In this document: piece by piece, positions 35,703 through 48,140 of the stretch | Numbering within the stretch: position 1 is the first letter of the stretch | Layout of the letters: every line of letters begins with the position of its first letter | Source of the DNA: Papaver somniferum | Taxonomy: Eukaryota > Streptophyta > Magnoliopsida > Ranunculales > Papaveraceae | DNA length: 64,000 bases | Assembly: GCF_003573695.1 (NCBI RefSeq) | Contig: NW_020621936.1 | Location: 3,224,001-3,288,000, forward strand | Direction: 5' to 3' | Notes under the pieces: model-generated | Told to the model about the DNA's origin: nothing | What the model saw: the letters and a program-made list of their open reading frames with translations, nothing else | Databases searched by the model: none | Made by a program: the position numbers and the translations under genes

Positions 35703-36899
35703 AAGCAGCCTCAAGAAGATAACGATGTTCGCGCGTCATGTCGAGAAAGATCCGGGCGAATTTACTCTATCAGACAATGGTGCATGTCTATCGTGTTATG
35801 TTGGATAATCTGCGCTTTTGGTCATCCTCTGGACTTCGTGAAGCTGTTGAACGCTCATCTACAACAGCATCTGCCCTGATAGAAAGAACCAGCAAAAGGA
35901 AAGCCACCGAGATACAACATCTTGCGCGTCCAAAATTGCCAACTTCAACTCTAGTACCACATGCACGACTGCCACAATGTTGAAACAACGTCCAAGAGAT
36001 TCCATATCTGGATCGATGGTAACTACATCAATAAGAGACGCTTTCAGAATTTGTCTCTCGTAGAAGAAGTAGTTGCGTTACCAAAGGAGATTGCACATGG
36101 GACTTGACAGGTACATACAGATCCTCCACGTCAAGAGCTTCATCATATTTGCAGAACCTATTAGTTAACTCATTCGCATGAAGGAACTTTCCTACTCCTC
36201 AAAGACACGATCCAAAGATGATAATGGCAAAGGAATATGACTGAGGACTGCTTAGCACTTCCCATCTCAAAGATGGTGAATTTATAGAGATGCAAGCACG
36301 CTATCACTATGATTCCAAGATGTCCAAAGACGAGGATATACTCAAGTGAGCATACGTAAAGACGGCCTCATGGACTTAGCGTGACAACATATATCAAGTC
36401 GAAAGCTCAGTGGATACTCGTGGGCAGGGGATTGTCTCCCTCTTCTCTATTCCATGAAGAAACATCAAGAAAGCCATCGGTTCCTGCTTCTCCCTTTAAT
36501 AACGAGACGATCTCTACCATTGTATGAAGGGTGCCAAGTTTGTGCAAGTTTCCACCACGCCTCTCCCTGCCGGTCTCTTATGATCACAGCTGCTGCCAAG
36601 AACCGTTGTTGCTCGCCGATTGATACCATCCAGAGCTTCACCATATCAACGACCACTACGTACAAAAGGTAATCTAAACTTCTGCATATTTTCACCCATG
36701 GAGAAGTAATATGATTACTAGTACGAAGGCTGGATGACGATACCTTTATTATGGTAGACCCATCGGGCATACAAGATAGATCCACGTAGACCACGCTTGG
36801 GGACTGAGGCTCAGCATGAAATTCCTTCGCCGTCAGTCAAGAACTTCTTCAACACAAGAGAAATGGTCAATCAAGAAGCATGTAATTCTCAAGGGGAAA
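35703..36899 (+). other. E5 interior without recognisable genes
   Basis: Short frames only, on both strands. Possible pol traces exist but nothing that I can name with confidence. Confidence 0.5.
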
Positions 36900-37660
36900 C
36901 CAAACTGAAGAAGAAGTCGCTTCAACACTCTCTCCAGCAGAAGCCGCTTCAATGCTCTCTCCAGGAGCCACCTCGACGTTCGCTCCAGAAGTTGCTTCAA
37001 CGCTCCCTCCATCAGAAGCCGCTTCAATTCTCCTTCTCCAGAAGAAGGCGTGTCAGCTCTCTCTCCATAAGAAGTCGCTTCAACACTTCAACGCTCTTTC
37101 CGGGACCCGCTTAGACATACGCGCCAGAAGATGCTTCAATGCTCTCCAGACCTGCTCGCTCCAGAAGCTGCTTCAACGCTCTCTGTAGGACCCACATTCA
37201 CATTTGAGCACACAAGGTTCATTTTTGAGCAAAGCAAGCACGCGGTGGGTCCCACGTTCGAGCGAAGCAGGCAGCAAGGCCGGTGTTTGGTCAAGATAGC
37301 AGGGTCGGTGTTTGGTCGAAGTAGCAAGGATGACACTCGAGCAAGCATATCAACCGTACGGGAAATGTTTGAAACATGTACATGGTGGACCCGTGTTTGA
37401 TCGAAGCATGCACAGCTTCCCATGTTCGAAGCAAGCATGCTCGCATCGGGTCCCACGTTCGACCGAAGCAGGCACGCAGTGGACCCACGTCTAACCGAAG
37501 CAGGCACATCAAGCCTACGTTCGATCAAGCAGGCGCATGATGAGTCCCACAGTTGAGAGAAGTAGGCGGGCCCACATGCCTATCAAACAGGTGCAACAGG
37601 GTGACGTTTGGTCGAAGCATATACATGGTGGGGTCCACATTCGCCCACGATTACATGCAC
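36900..37660. repeat. E5 tandem repeats, two kinds
   Basis: 36900-37190 is built from ~30-bp units around GCTTCAACGCTCTCTCCAGAAG. 37190-37660 is built from longer loose units around GGGTCCCACGTTCGAGCGAAGCAGGCAC. Both are imperfect. Such arrays before the 3' LTR are a known feature of Tat/Ogre elements. The Leu/Ser/Gln-rich frames across them are repeat artefacts. Confidence 0.75.
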
Positions 37661-37883
37661 GGTTTTCTGTGGGAAGAGGAGCATACAAGTTCTATTCCGT
37701 TCTTGGCTCAAATACCCGTAGGAGGAAACCGGTCCCACCAAGGTCGTGGTCACACCCAGCATACCCAAATGGATGATTGCAGGGATGGTCAGAACTCCTC
37801 CAGGTAAACTTCATTTATCTTGTCTTCTTACGTGCATACTGTCACCATTTCATGCCTACCCCACAATGATGCAACCATTGTGT

Positions 37884-37901
37884 GCTAGGCAGGGGACTTA
37901 A
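37884..37901 (+). other. E5 polypurine-like tract
   Basis: GCTAGGCAGGGGACTTAA directly precedes the 3' LTR at 37902, the expected position; it is less pure than a typical tract. Confidence 0.5.
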
Positions 37902-40351
37902 TGTTGATGGTGGATTTTTGTTTAAGGCTAAAATTGTAAAAGCCGAATTTTAATAGGCTGGCATCCTGTAAAGGATAAAGGCATTTGAGTGATGAATACT
38001 TCTTCGCTTTATTAATTCACCTATAATGGAGCATGTGGCAACAATCCCTGTGAATTAGATACACCCAGAACGGAGCATGTAGCAACAATCCCAATTTTCT
38101 GTGGATTTATAGCATTATTAATTAATGCCTTATTAGCCTTGTATTTCATGTGTTGTTCCCAGGAACCCTCATTATTGGTGTGGCATGAGGACTGAGTGTT
38201 GCTCCTAACAGAGTAACACGAATATCCGAGTGTCAATAGTGAGGCATGCATGAAATGCCCGTACAGGCTATCTCTCGGTGTGTTATACTAGCCCGATTGA
38301 GTAATGTGTCTCGGTGTGTTATACTAGCCCGATTGAGCATTCCTCTCGGTGTGTTATACTATCCCGATTGAGTATAATCTGGATTGCCCGTGCCAGTCTC
38401 AGAAATAATCATGACCACGCAGGTTGGCCGCATGATTCGATAGCCTAGACGATTCTCGGCAAGAGCAGGCTATCACCACAATGACCACCAGCGGGCCCGT
38501 TTTTGCCTTGGTCGGTCGAATACATACCACGCCCTTCAAATAGCCAACAAACGCCATCCCAGAGTTGGATGTCCAGGCTGGTGTGGAGCAGAAGGATCGT
38601 GCGACAAGGGCTGAAAAAGGCAGACTTAAAAACAGTCACGGCCGTCCAACTTCCCCGGCACAGTTGGACGGCGTAGATTGTTCCAAGTCCGGTCGGACAA
38701 GTACCATGGTGTACACTGGAGGGCCCCTTCCTACCTGCATAATCGATCCTCCCCTGACCTAGCCACGGAATAACGTGCGGTTGCCTGAAGTTGGGCCGAC
38801 GTGAGGCTCAAAGGGTCGCAGGAAATTCCACTAAGGGTCTCAAATTGATCACGACCATCCAACTTCACCAGCATGTTTGGATGGCTTAGATCAGGCCTAT
38901 GACCGTAAGTCAGGTATCACCATGTTCACCACCGTCCCAATATGGGTGCCACGTGGTCGGCCAATCCAAACGAAGAACATAGCATGCAAACTCATCCGGC
39001 CAAAGTAGCATGCGCGCGACCAACATAAAACCCTAATTAGGGTTTGCGGCATATTACATGTGTCGTAAATCGATCACGAGCGTCCATTTTCGCCAGCCTG
39101 GATGAAGGGTGCAGGAATAGACTAAGGAGGTCCAGAGAGTATCTACATGATCACTGTGGGCTCGTCTACCTCTATGCCCAACCTACCAGAGCAAGGCAGG
39201 ACCAGACGCCTCGATTCGTGCGCCCTAAAGGTGGCATGCCGCGCCCATTTGGAAATCCTTTGCGGCACAGGATTCCTGCCGCAAATCGATCTCAGCCATT
39301 CCTCTTTACCGGTAAACTTGAGTGGCCTAGATTGCATCTTCATGGGGCAGTGAGGTATGGACATGCACACCGGCAAGCCGTCTACACGCCTGCCCGGTCG
39401 GTCATGTCAAAAACAGCTCTCATGCTTGGTTTCGACCAAGATGAAGAGTGATGCTTGCGCACCTCTTAAAAACCCTAAAACTTCATCAACGGTCGCAGAT
39501 GAGCGTCATATATCATTCTATTCGTCCAACTCTACCAGCTTGGTTAGGCAGCCCAGGCTAGGAGTTAAATGGCCAATAAGGTGTCGTGGTGATTACCATC
39601 CGTCACTCTACCACATCATGTGATCGGCCAATAAGGTGTCGGCCAAGGGAGGGCTTGCATGTGCAACCTCCAAACTATCATTCGAAGATAGTTAAGCATG
39701 CATCTGTTCTACGACGCTTAATCCGCGACTTACTCCGTTAAGCCTTAAAACAACGATGCTTCATACACATTGATTATATTCGATGCATTACATGTATAGA
39801 GTACACACGATATTTCATGAGTATCGACTTCCAAAATAACTTAGTTATTTAATCTAGCATCGTATGCTACCTTCTGTGGGTCCCACGATCCACACAATCG
39901 AGACATCAAGCATGTCACAAACTGAGGGATACATATTGGGGTATTGGTCTGGAGGTTTACAGCGTGCAGCGTGTTAATAGGTTCTCCTCCATATTTCCAA
40001 GACAGACGAGACAGAAACCAAGTGTTAATACAACGTATTCAAACACCCAGAGCTGATTTCTTACATTATTGCAAGTTAGTTCGGTATTCTGATACAAGTC
40101 ATAAACAACCAACACCTCCACAATCTCAACACCTTCTTCGCTTCCCTCCCTAAAATCAACCCCATCTCCTTCACTTTGTGACCGAAGTAAGTCTGGAACG
40201 ACCATTTCTTGGTTTAGGCCAGAATTGTACAGATTGATCTCTCGAATCAAAAGCACTCCCGTGCAGTGCATTTGTTTAGGGTTTAGATTCATTTCTCATC
40301 CGCACACCCCAAATTACCAAAACCAGCAGAAATACTTTTCACCCATAAACA
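37902..40351 (+). repeat. E5 3' LTR
   Basis: 2450 bp, closely matching the 5' LTR except for the ~170-bp loss around the TATA box (39975-39980) and a small local duplication of CGGCCAATAAGGTGT near 39625. Confidence 0.9.
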
Positions 40352-42232
40352 ACTGCGCACTTCATTTCCTTAGCTGATTTCAGCCACAACCAAGAGTTGC
40401 TGCAACCCAAAATCACAGACTTGATAATAAACAGATCTGTCTCACACAGAAAAGTCTATAAAAGGATAAATTTATCTCCCAAAGATAAACCCTAGGTTTT
40501 GTTCCGTCTTTTGATATGAAATCAAGGTGAACATGAACCAATTGATAATACGGTCTTATATTCCCGAAGAACAGCCTAGATTAATCAATCACCTCTCTAC
40601 AATCCATCCTGACTACACAAGAGGATTGTCGAGGAATCACAAACAGTGAGATGAAGATGTTTGTGACTTCTTTATCTTGCCTATCGGAGAACTCTCACGA
40701 TCTCAAGACGATCAATCGATTGTACTCGTACGATAGAAGATGCAAGATCAGATCACACAACTACGATAAAGTAGTATCGGTCTGGCTTCACAATCCCAAT
40801 GAAGTATTTAAGTCGTTAACCTGATTTTAGAGAATAAAATCAAAGGTTAATGGAGATCGACTCTAGCGGGCGCACTAGTAGCACACAGACGTGTGGGGCT
40901 TAGTTTTTCACAATGCTAGATGTCTCCTTTATATAGCCTTCAAATTAGGGTTTTGCCTTAGTTACAAAGCAATCCTTATTCACCGTTAGATGAAAACCTG
41001 ATTTAGATTCAAGCTAATATTTCTCAACCGTTAGATCGAAAACTTAGCTTGTCACACACACTTGGGTAGACGTTTACTGGGTTCGTGAAGACCATGCCCA
41101 AATGTCTACGTGTATGTTGGTTCAACATAGTAACCCAAAAGTTTAACCATATGAGCATTTCATATTAACCTTGTTCTTCTTCAACATAACTAGTTCAATT
41201 GAATCAAATGAACTAGTTAAAGAGTTGCTCAATTGCTATGAGATCTTATGTAACTACACAAGACACAATTGAAACAAAGATGATTCGATTCGATTGAATC
41301 GGCTCATGAACATTATAGCCATGGTTTGCATAAAGCATTCCTTAGTAATTTAATGTTTCATGTTCAGAGCATATCTTTAGATCATAACCTCTTAAGTTCA
41401 CAAACAAGTTCGCGGACTTAAGTTAATCGGTTGAGTTTTCCAAACTTAGCAGAAATTCTCGGAAAGAGAACTTCCGCCAGTTCGTTGACTGGGTTCGCGT
41501 AATGAGTTCACGGACTTAGCACACAAACGAGTTTTGGAAAATCCAGCAGAAATTCTCAGTCGAGAACTTCCGACAGTTCGCGGACTGAGTCTGTGAACTA
41601 GGTTCGCGGATTTGGCAAGCCAATTCCACAATCCTCCCGATTTCTCTTGATCAACAAAGTTCTAAAACTTCGGCTCAAGGAATACATGGTTATGTAATCT
41701 AAACTCTTATTTCAATCATTGAGACATTCTCAGAGGATGCTATGTAGCTGTTATTCACAGACCGATTCACGTCAGAGCAATTCTCAAAGTGATTGGAACT
41801 TTTCATGACTTTCGTCACTAGGTGAAGATAAACTTGATCAAAGTGAAACGCTTTACCAACACACGATTTCGAGATAAAAGATAAGCAATGAATGCTCAAC
41901 TCGAAATGTCAAATGTGTATGATCTAGTCTATATAGCATACGACTTTTGTCTCATAAGAAGTAGGAGATAGAAGAGATATACTTTTGAGTGATAGATAAG
42001 TTCAAGTCTCCACATACCTTTTCGTTGATGAAGTTCAACGGTTCCTTGTATAAATCTTCGTCGTTGTATGATGAATCGCCATGAAGTCCTTGAGCTCAAC
42101 TACACTTTTATATCCTAGTCCGAGACTTATCTATGTAGGCTAGAAATCAGGACTTATAGTTTTGATCACTAACATTGACAAACATGCTTGAGATAGTAAC
42201 GCATGCGAGGTTGACCAAGCTATGCTCTAACA

Positions 42233-42247
42233 GTCTCCCCCTTTATC
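42233..42247 (-). other. E4 polypurine tract
   Basis: GTCTCCCCCTTTATC abuts the left LTR (…CTCTAACA). On the minus strand it is GATAAAGGGGGAGAC followed by TGTTAGAGC. Four similar C-runs lie within the next 650 bases. Confidence 0.85.
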
Positions 42248-44971
42248 AATTTTAGTGACAAAACTATTAATACATATGGAATACAAAAAAGATAAACGTT
42301 AGTGGTTCCTATTCCATAGTCTAATCTTCAACGTTCCTTGAAATCTTCATCCTTCCAAGTACTCCAATGATCCCAAAGGTTGTAAGTTTAGCACCATCGT
42401 TGTTGAAGATCCGTAGTTATAACAATGAGAGAAATCGAGATTCTCAATCATTATTATACAGTGTCATAGTATTATTATATACCATCAAGTCCAATTGTAT
42501 CACAACTCTAACAATAATACTACGGTGATATGTATCACTCCCCCTTAGTGAATACTCCATCTCGATCATGGAAACCACTCCCCCTTACACAATGATCCGA
42601 AAACCATATGTATTTTTAGTGTGAACTACAATATTTCTCCCCCTTTTTGTCAATAAAATTGGCAAAGGTGCAAGAATGAGATCATAATGAAATTTCCACA
42701 AGAGACATTTCATGACCAAAAGAAAAATACATACCAACTTAATTTAGATGCAATCTAATAGCCGAAGCTAACAACATTCATCAAGGAGTTTTAAGATACA
42801 AGATAACCCCTATAAATTTCACAGCCGCACTGCCCGCAAGATATTACCATTAATCACAAGTTCAAAATAACTCTCCCCCATTTGATGTCATTCCCGAGAG
42901 AACAACAAGAGCGACCTTAATTTCGAAAGAAAAGAAGGATTTTTTATTGGACACCAAAAACCATAGGAATGATTTTCTATATCCAAAGCTCAACCAAATT
43001 AACCACAAGTAAACCCATGATTAATTCAATTAGAATACGCAACTAAATCAAACCACAAAAATGATCAATTTAATTGAAAGTGCTCAACATAAGTAAACTC
43101 ACGGAGCTACGACTAAGTCAATCACACGGAGATGACTAACTTAACCGTTCAAATACTCAACATAAGGAAAACCTTGCGGAATATATGACTACATTAACCA
43201 AAGAACATGATAGTGTAGCCTTTCATATACTCAACACAAGAACTTGTGGAATATATGAAAACTCAACTAGATTAATTACAAGAGAACCTATAATTAATCT
43301 AATTGGAATACAAACAACCAAACTAATCACCGAAGTAATCAATTTAATTATTTTGGGCTCAACATAAAAGAACTTATGGAACCCCGACTAATTTCATCAT
43401 AGAATATGACAACCTTAACCGTACATGTACTCGACATCAGAAATAAGACTTATGGAGTACTAACTAAATAACCAAACTAGTTGATTAATTTAGTTCCTAA
43501 TGCTCGACATATAGCATCTTATGGAACAACCAACAAAGCCAAGGTAAATCGACTTAGTTGTAAGGTGTTCAACATAAGACACAAAATGGATCAATGAAGA
43601 TCAATACCGTGGATAACATACAAGGATTTATTCTATTTTCCATCATAACGACATAATAGACTTTATCCTTGTCAAACAAAAGATTTTATCCTATTTTCCA
43701 TCAAATATATGATTGCATAGGCATAACTTTTGTAATTGTCAAAAGTCCATTCGTCCTTTCATTAATACGAATACCAATTCATGAACGACTTTACTTTTGA
43801 CGGCATATGAGACCTTCAAGTTCACGGACGCAAACAATACATATCCCATAATCAAATTGCAATATCATAACGATCAATACTGCAATAACATCATCCTCCA
43901 AATATTTTTAGAATTTAAAAACCAATAAACCTAAAAAACATGAAGATGAAAAAGTTGGACATAACTATGTGTAATCACAATAATGGCTATTCCAAACTCT
44001 AGTAATCCTTTTCAAAAACAAGAATAAATTCTCATAAGAAGTTTCCTAGGCATCAAGACAAACTCGTAATGCACATATAAGATGATTTGTCCTTAGAGGG
44101 TAGAATCAATATTTTCCACCCATATTTACACCAAGAATAGCTACCCAAGGCATATAAAAATATTTTCACAAAGAAGAACATATAAAGTCACGAACGACCA
44201 TGCACTATAGTTCACAAAGGATGATTGTGAACGTTCAAGAATCCCATAGAAATGCGTACTAATTTCCATTCTTGAACTTCCTTCTTTGTGATTCACCAAC
44301 AACATTCTAGTAAAAGCTACAAATTAGCTTAGAAGAGTATTACTCCAAGAATCCAAGTTCCCAAGTCCAAGAGAAGTGGAACAAGTGCGACGAAATGGAG
44401 CAAAACACTCAAAAACAAGAGACAGGACAAATACCAATCTTAACTCATCCAAAATCAATAATTCTCATCTCCATTTGAAGAAAATTCAAATAGGAAGAGA
44501 ATGCAAAAAGAATGAGTTCATTCCGAGTTTGGACGAAGAAGTTACGTCCAAGACAAGTTTACCGAATATCGACGTCAAGTATGCATACGCGTTTGCAAAC
44601 GAATTTTCATGACAAAAAAAGTTTGCAGACTGGGTTTGCGAACTTAAACCCCTAGATTTTGATTTTAAATGATGGTATGAATCTCTGGAATGTGTACCAT
44701 GAAGTCCAAACATCCCGAATAACTATTTTCAAACCTAAACATATAAGAACCTTAAACACGGATCAGGTTAGGTAGAAATGAACGATAAGCAAGGTACATG
44801 GATCATAATAAGTACTTAAGCAAGTAAAAACACAAATATTTCTCAATTTTATAGACATACCTTTTTATAAGAATTCAATCGAATTCTACATCCTTACTGA
44901 ACACAATATGTGTGCCCCAATTCTCGTGCTTCCTTTACCGTAACAGGGCATTCCTTGGTGAGGATGCACTT
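42248..44971 (-). other. E4 internal region with degenerate repeats, no pol
   Basis: Non-coding. Purine tracts (minus strand) lie at about 42536, 42577, 42636 and 42871. From 42980 to 43610 the phrase CTCAACATAAG...ACTTATGGA recurs seven or so times at ~60-90 base spacing with heavy divergence. No integrase or RT motif is visible in any frame. Confidence 0.65.
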
Positions 44972-45688
44972 TCAACACAAACAAGTTGTGTTGAGATGAA
45001 AATTGTCTTGCTCACCATGGCACCAAGAGAGAGTTTCTTTCCAGCAACTCTTACATCTTGTAGTGTTGAGAAACACCCAAGGAACTGTTTTTATAAGTCT
45101 ATCAAAGAACTTCAAGAGAACCCAAAAGGATTTGTGTTTCTGATTTCTTGTTTTCCAACTTATAAAAAACAGTTTTTGCAGATATTTTTTAGTACTACGA
45201 GGGGAAACTATTTTGATAAACAGAGACATCCTAGCTTCTTCATAAAAGAAGGCAATACTACTATCTTGATATGAAGTATCAGGAATTGAGCAATGAATCA
45301 ATTCATGCTTTGAGGTGATACACTCAGATGACTGAGATTTAAACTCCTCTTGTAATTCGTTTAGTTTGTTACAACTAATTGGATTACGCATAGGAGGAGC
45401 ATTGCTCTCACTGATTAGTAAATCAATATCAACCTCAACATAAATATTATTCATCATAACTTGATTTATCCTTTCAAGAGATTCTTGCTCTTTCTGGAGG
45501 TATAACTCAACATCAAGAGATAAACTCTCAAGCTTCTTTTCAAGCCCTAAAAACACTTCAAGAGATTTTAAAACTGGTGGAGGTTTAGATAGAATTTCTT
45601 TTACAGATTTAATTAAATCATTCATGGAAGAGAATTCTGAAATTCCTGGATCTGGTGGTGCATTTATTGAGATAGCACTACTGTCCAT
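44972..45688 (-). CDS. E4 leader ORF, unknown function, 238 codons
   Basis: The longest frame in E4. It starts 54 bases after the primer site, so it is the first ORF on the element's RNA, where gag would be. The N-terminus is MDSSAISINAPPDPGISEF. A likely coiled-coil (LEKKLESLSLDVELYLQKEQ) covers residues ~45-75. The C-terminus is basic and Cys-rich (CKSCWKETLSWCHG). No zinc knuckle or capsid motif matches, and I do not recognise the family. It could be a degenerate gag or a leader protein; chance openness over 238 codons in AT-rich DNA is unlikely. Confidence 0.45.
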   Translation of the reverse strand: MDSSAISINAPPDPGISEFSSMNDLIKSVKEILSKPPPVLKSLEVFLGLEKKLESLSLDVELYLQKEQESLERINQVMMNNIYVEVDIDLLISESNAPPMRNPISCNKLNELQEEFKSQSSECITSKHELIHCSIPDTSYQDSSIAFFYEEARMSLFIKIVSPRSTKKYLQKLFFISWKTRNQKHKSFWVLLKFFDRLIKTVPWVFLNTTRCKSCWKETLSWCHGEQDNFHLNTTCLC

Positions 45689-45741
45689 AGAGTCAGATCG
45701 CTTACAAACACAGATTTATAAGGTCTTTAATGTGTTTGTCT

Positions 45742-45753
45742 GCTCTGATACCA
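45742..45753 (-). other. E4 primer binding site (initiator Met)
   Basis: GCTCTGATACCA on the plus strand is TGGTATCAGAGC on the minus strand, the standard tRNA-iMet primer site, two bases from the LTR. Confidence 0.9.
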
Positions 45754-45755
45754 AT

Positions 45756-48135
45756 TAAAAAAACGGGGGTCTAACAACACCACCTAATATTTTGCTTAGC
45801 AATCTGTATGGATTAACTCTGAAATACTTTGCTAAAGAATCAACTAGACAGTCAGACTCAATCTAGATAAAAGTATCTCAAGGATTTAATATCTCTCTCT
45901 TGATTTGATTTTTACTCAAGCTAAAATCAATAGCGATGCTTTATCAAATACAAGGAATAACTTGGACGGTACCAAAGACCAATGTCCAAAGATCAATCAA
46001 TATCAATCAACAACCAAAGGTTGGATTTCCAATTGATGATCACGAACGCACAACCTGTATTATTTCAATTATATAAAATATAATGCGGAAAATAAATAAC
46101 ACAGACACCAGAAGTTTTGTTAACGAGGAAACCGCAAAAGCAGAAAAACCCCGGGACCTAGTCCAGGTTGAATACACACTGTATTAAGCCTTTACAGACA
46201 CTAGCCTACTCCAAGCTAACTTCGGACTGGACTATAGTTGAACCCCAATCAGTCTCCCACCGATCTAAGGTACAATTGTACTCCTGCGCCTCTGATCCCA
46301 ACAGGATGCTGTGCACTTGATTCCTTTAGCTGATCTCACCCACAACCAAGATTTGATACAACCCAAAATCGCAGACTTGATAATAAACAAATCTGTCTCA
46401 CACAAAAAAGTCTATCAAAGGATAAATCTGTCTCCCATAGATAAACCCTAAGTTTTGTTCCGTCTTTTGATATGAAATCTAGGTGAACATGAACCAATTG
46501 ATAATCCGGACTTATATTCCCGAAGAACATCCTAAATTAATCAATCACCTCTCTACAATCCTTCCTGACTACACAAGCGGATTGTCGAGGAATCACAAAC
46601 AGTGAGACGCAGATGTTTGTGACTTCTTTATCTTGCCTATCGGAGAACTCTCACGATCTCAAGCCAATCAATCGAGTGTACTCGTACGATAGAAGATGCA
46701 AGATCAGATCACACAACTACGATAAAGTAGTATCGGTCTGTCTTCACAATCCAATGAAGTCTTTAAGTCGTTAACCTGATTTTAGAGAAGAAAATCAAAG
46801 GTTAATGGAGATCGACTCTAGCGGGCGCACTAGTAGCACACAGACGTGTGGGGATTAGTTTTGCACAATGCTAGATGTCTCCTTTATATAGCCTTCAAAT
46901 CAGGGTTTTGCCTTAGTTACAAAGCAATCCTTATTCACAGTTAGATGAAAACCTGATTTAGATTCAAGCTAATATTTATCAACCGTTAGATCGAAAACTT
47001 AGCTTGTCACACACACTTGGGTAGACGTTTACTGGGTTCGTGAAAACCATGCCCAAATGTCTACGTGTATGTTGGTTCAACATAGTAACCCAAAAGGTTA
47101 ACCATATGAGCATTTCATATTAACCTTGTTCTTCTTCAACATAACTAGTTCAATTGACTCAAATGAACTAGTTAAAGAGTTGTTCAATTGCTATGAGATC
47201 TTATGTAACTACACAAGACACAATTGAAACAAAGATGATTCGATTCGATTGAATCGGCTCATGAACATTATATCCACGGTTTGCATAAAGCATTCCTTAG
47301 TAATTTAATGTTTCATGTTCAGAGCACATCTTTAGATCATAACCTCTTAAGTTCACAAACAAGTTCGCGGACTTCAGTTAATCGGTTGAGTTTTCCAAAC
47401 TCGGTAGAAATTCTCGGAAAGAGAACTTCCGCCAGTTCGCGGACTTAGCACAAAAACGAGTTTTGGAAAATCCAGCAGAAATTCTCAGGCGAGAACTTCC
47501 TACAGTTCGCAGACTTGGCAAGCCAATTCCACAATCCTCATGATTTCTCTTGATCAACAAAGTTCGAAAACTTCGGTTCAAGGAATACATGGTTATGTAA
47601 TCTAAACTCTTATTTCAATCATTGAGGCATTCTCAGAGGACGCTATGTAGCCGTTATTCACAGACCGATTCACGTCAGAGCAATTCTCAAAGTGATTGAA
47701 ACTTTTCATGACTTTCGTCACTAGGTGAAGATAAACTTGATCAAAGCGAAACGCTTTACCAACACACTATTTCGAGATAAAAGATAAGCAATGAATGGTC
47801 AGCTCGAAATGTGAAATGTGTATGATCTAGTCTATATAGCATACGACTTTTGTCTCATAAGAAGTAGGAGATAGAAGAGATAGACTTTTGAGTGATAGAT
47901 AAGTTCAAGTCTCCACATACCTTTTTGTTGATGAAGTTCCACGGTTCCTTGTATAGATCTTCGTCGTTGTATGATGGATTGCCATGAAGTCCTTGAGCTC
48001 AACTACACTTTTCTATTCTAGTCCGAGACTTAGCTATGTAGGATAGAAATCAAGACTTATAGTTTTGATCACTAACATTGACAAACATGCTTGAGATAGC
48101 AACGCATGCGAGGTTGACCGAGCTATGCTCTAATA
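45756..48135 (-). repeat. E4 right LTR (5' LTR)
   Basis: 2380 bp. Compared with the left LTR it lacks part of the GTTCGCGGACT-rich variable stretch (47355-47520 against 41410-41615). The terminal TG and CA have changed to TA. Confidence 0.9.
46881..46890 (-). promoter_or_regulatory. TATA box of E4 5' LTR
   Basis: TATATAAAGG on the minus strand, conserved in the left LTR (near 40928) and, as TATATAAGG, in E7. Confidence 0.55.
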
Positions 48136-48140
48136 CAAGT

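Larger units (their letters stand above)
31293..40351 (+). mobile_element. E5: deleted Tat/Ogre-like Ty3 LTR retrotransposon
   Basis: Flanked by ACTTC (31288-31292) and ACTGC (40352-40356), a target duplication with one substitution; the intact E4 LTR shows GCTGTGCAC here. LTRs 31293-33890 and 37902-40351 begin TGTTGATGG and end ATAAACA. The primer site TGGCGACCACAGTGGGAG at 33893 resembles those of Tat/Ogre elements. The 4.0-kb interior holds remnants of gag, protease and RT, but no RT active site, RNase H or integrase that I can see. Tandem repeats fill the 3' part, as is common in this lineage. Confidence 0.9.
30736..42232 (-). repeat. E4 left LTR (3' LTR), split by E5
   Basis: Pieces 30736-31292 and 40357-42232 join to ~2.43 kb and match 45756-48135 along their length. 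The right LTR reads AACAGGATGCTGTGCACTTG through the E5 insertion point without a break. Confidence 0.9.
30736..48135 (-). mobile_element. E4: copia-like non-autonomous LTR element, with E5 nested in its left LTR
   Basis: Target duplication CAAGT at 30731-30735 and 48136-48140. On the minus strand the LTRs begin T(G)TTAGAGCATAGC. The left LTR ends TTTTTCA; the right one ends TTTTTTA. The primer site TGGTATCAGAGC (initiator Met) and a GGGGGAGAC purine tract mark the internal region 42233-45755. That region is 3.5 kb and lacks pol; it encodes only one unrecognised leader ORF. The LTR and purine-tract style resembles Ty1/copia elements of plants; the lineage is not proven. Confidence 0.9.
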
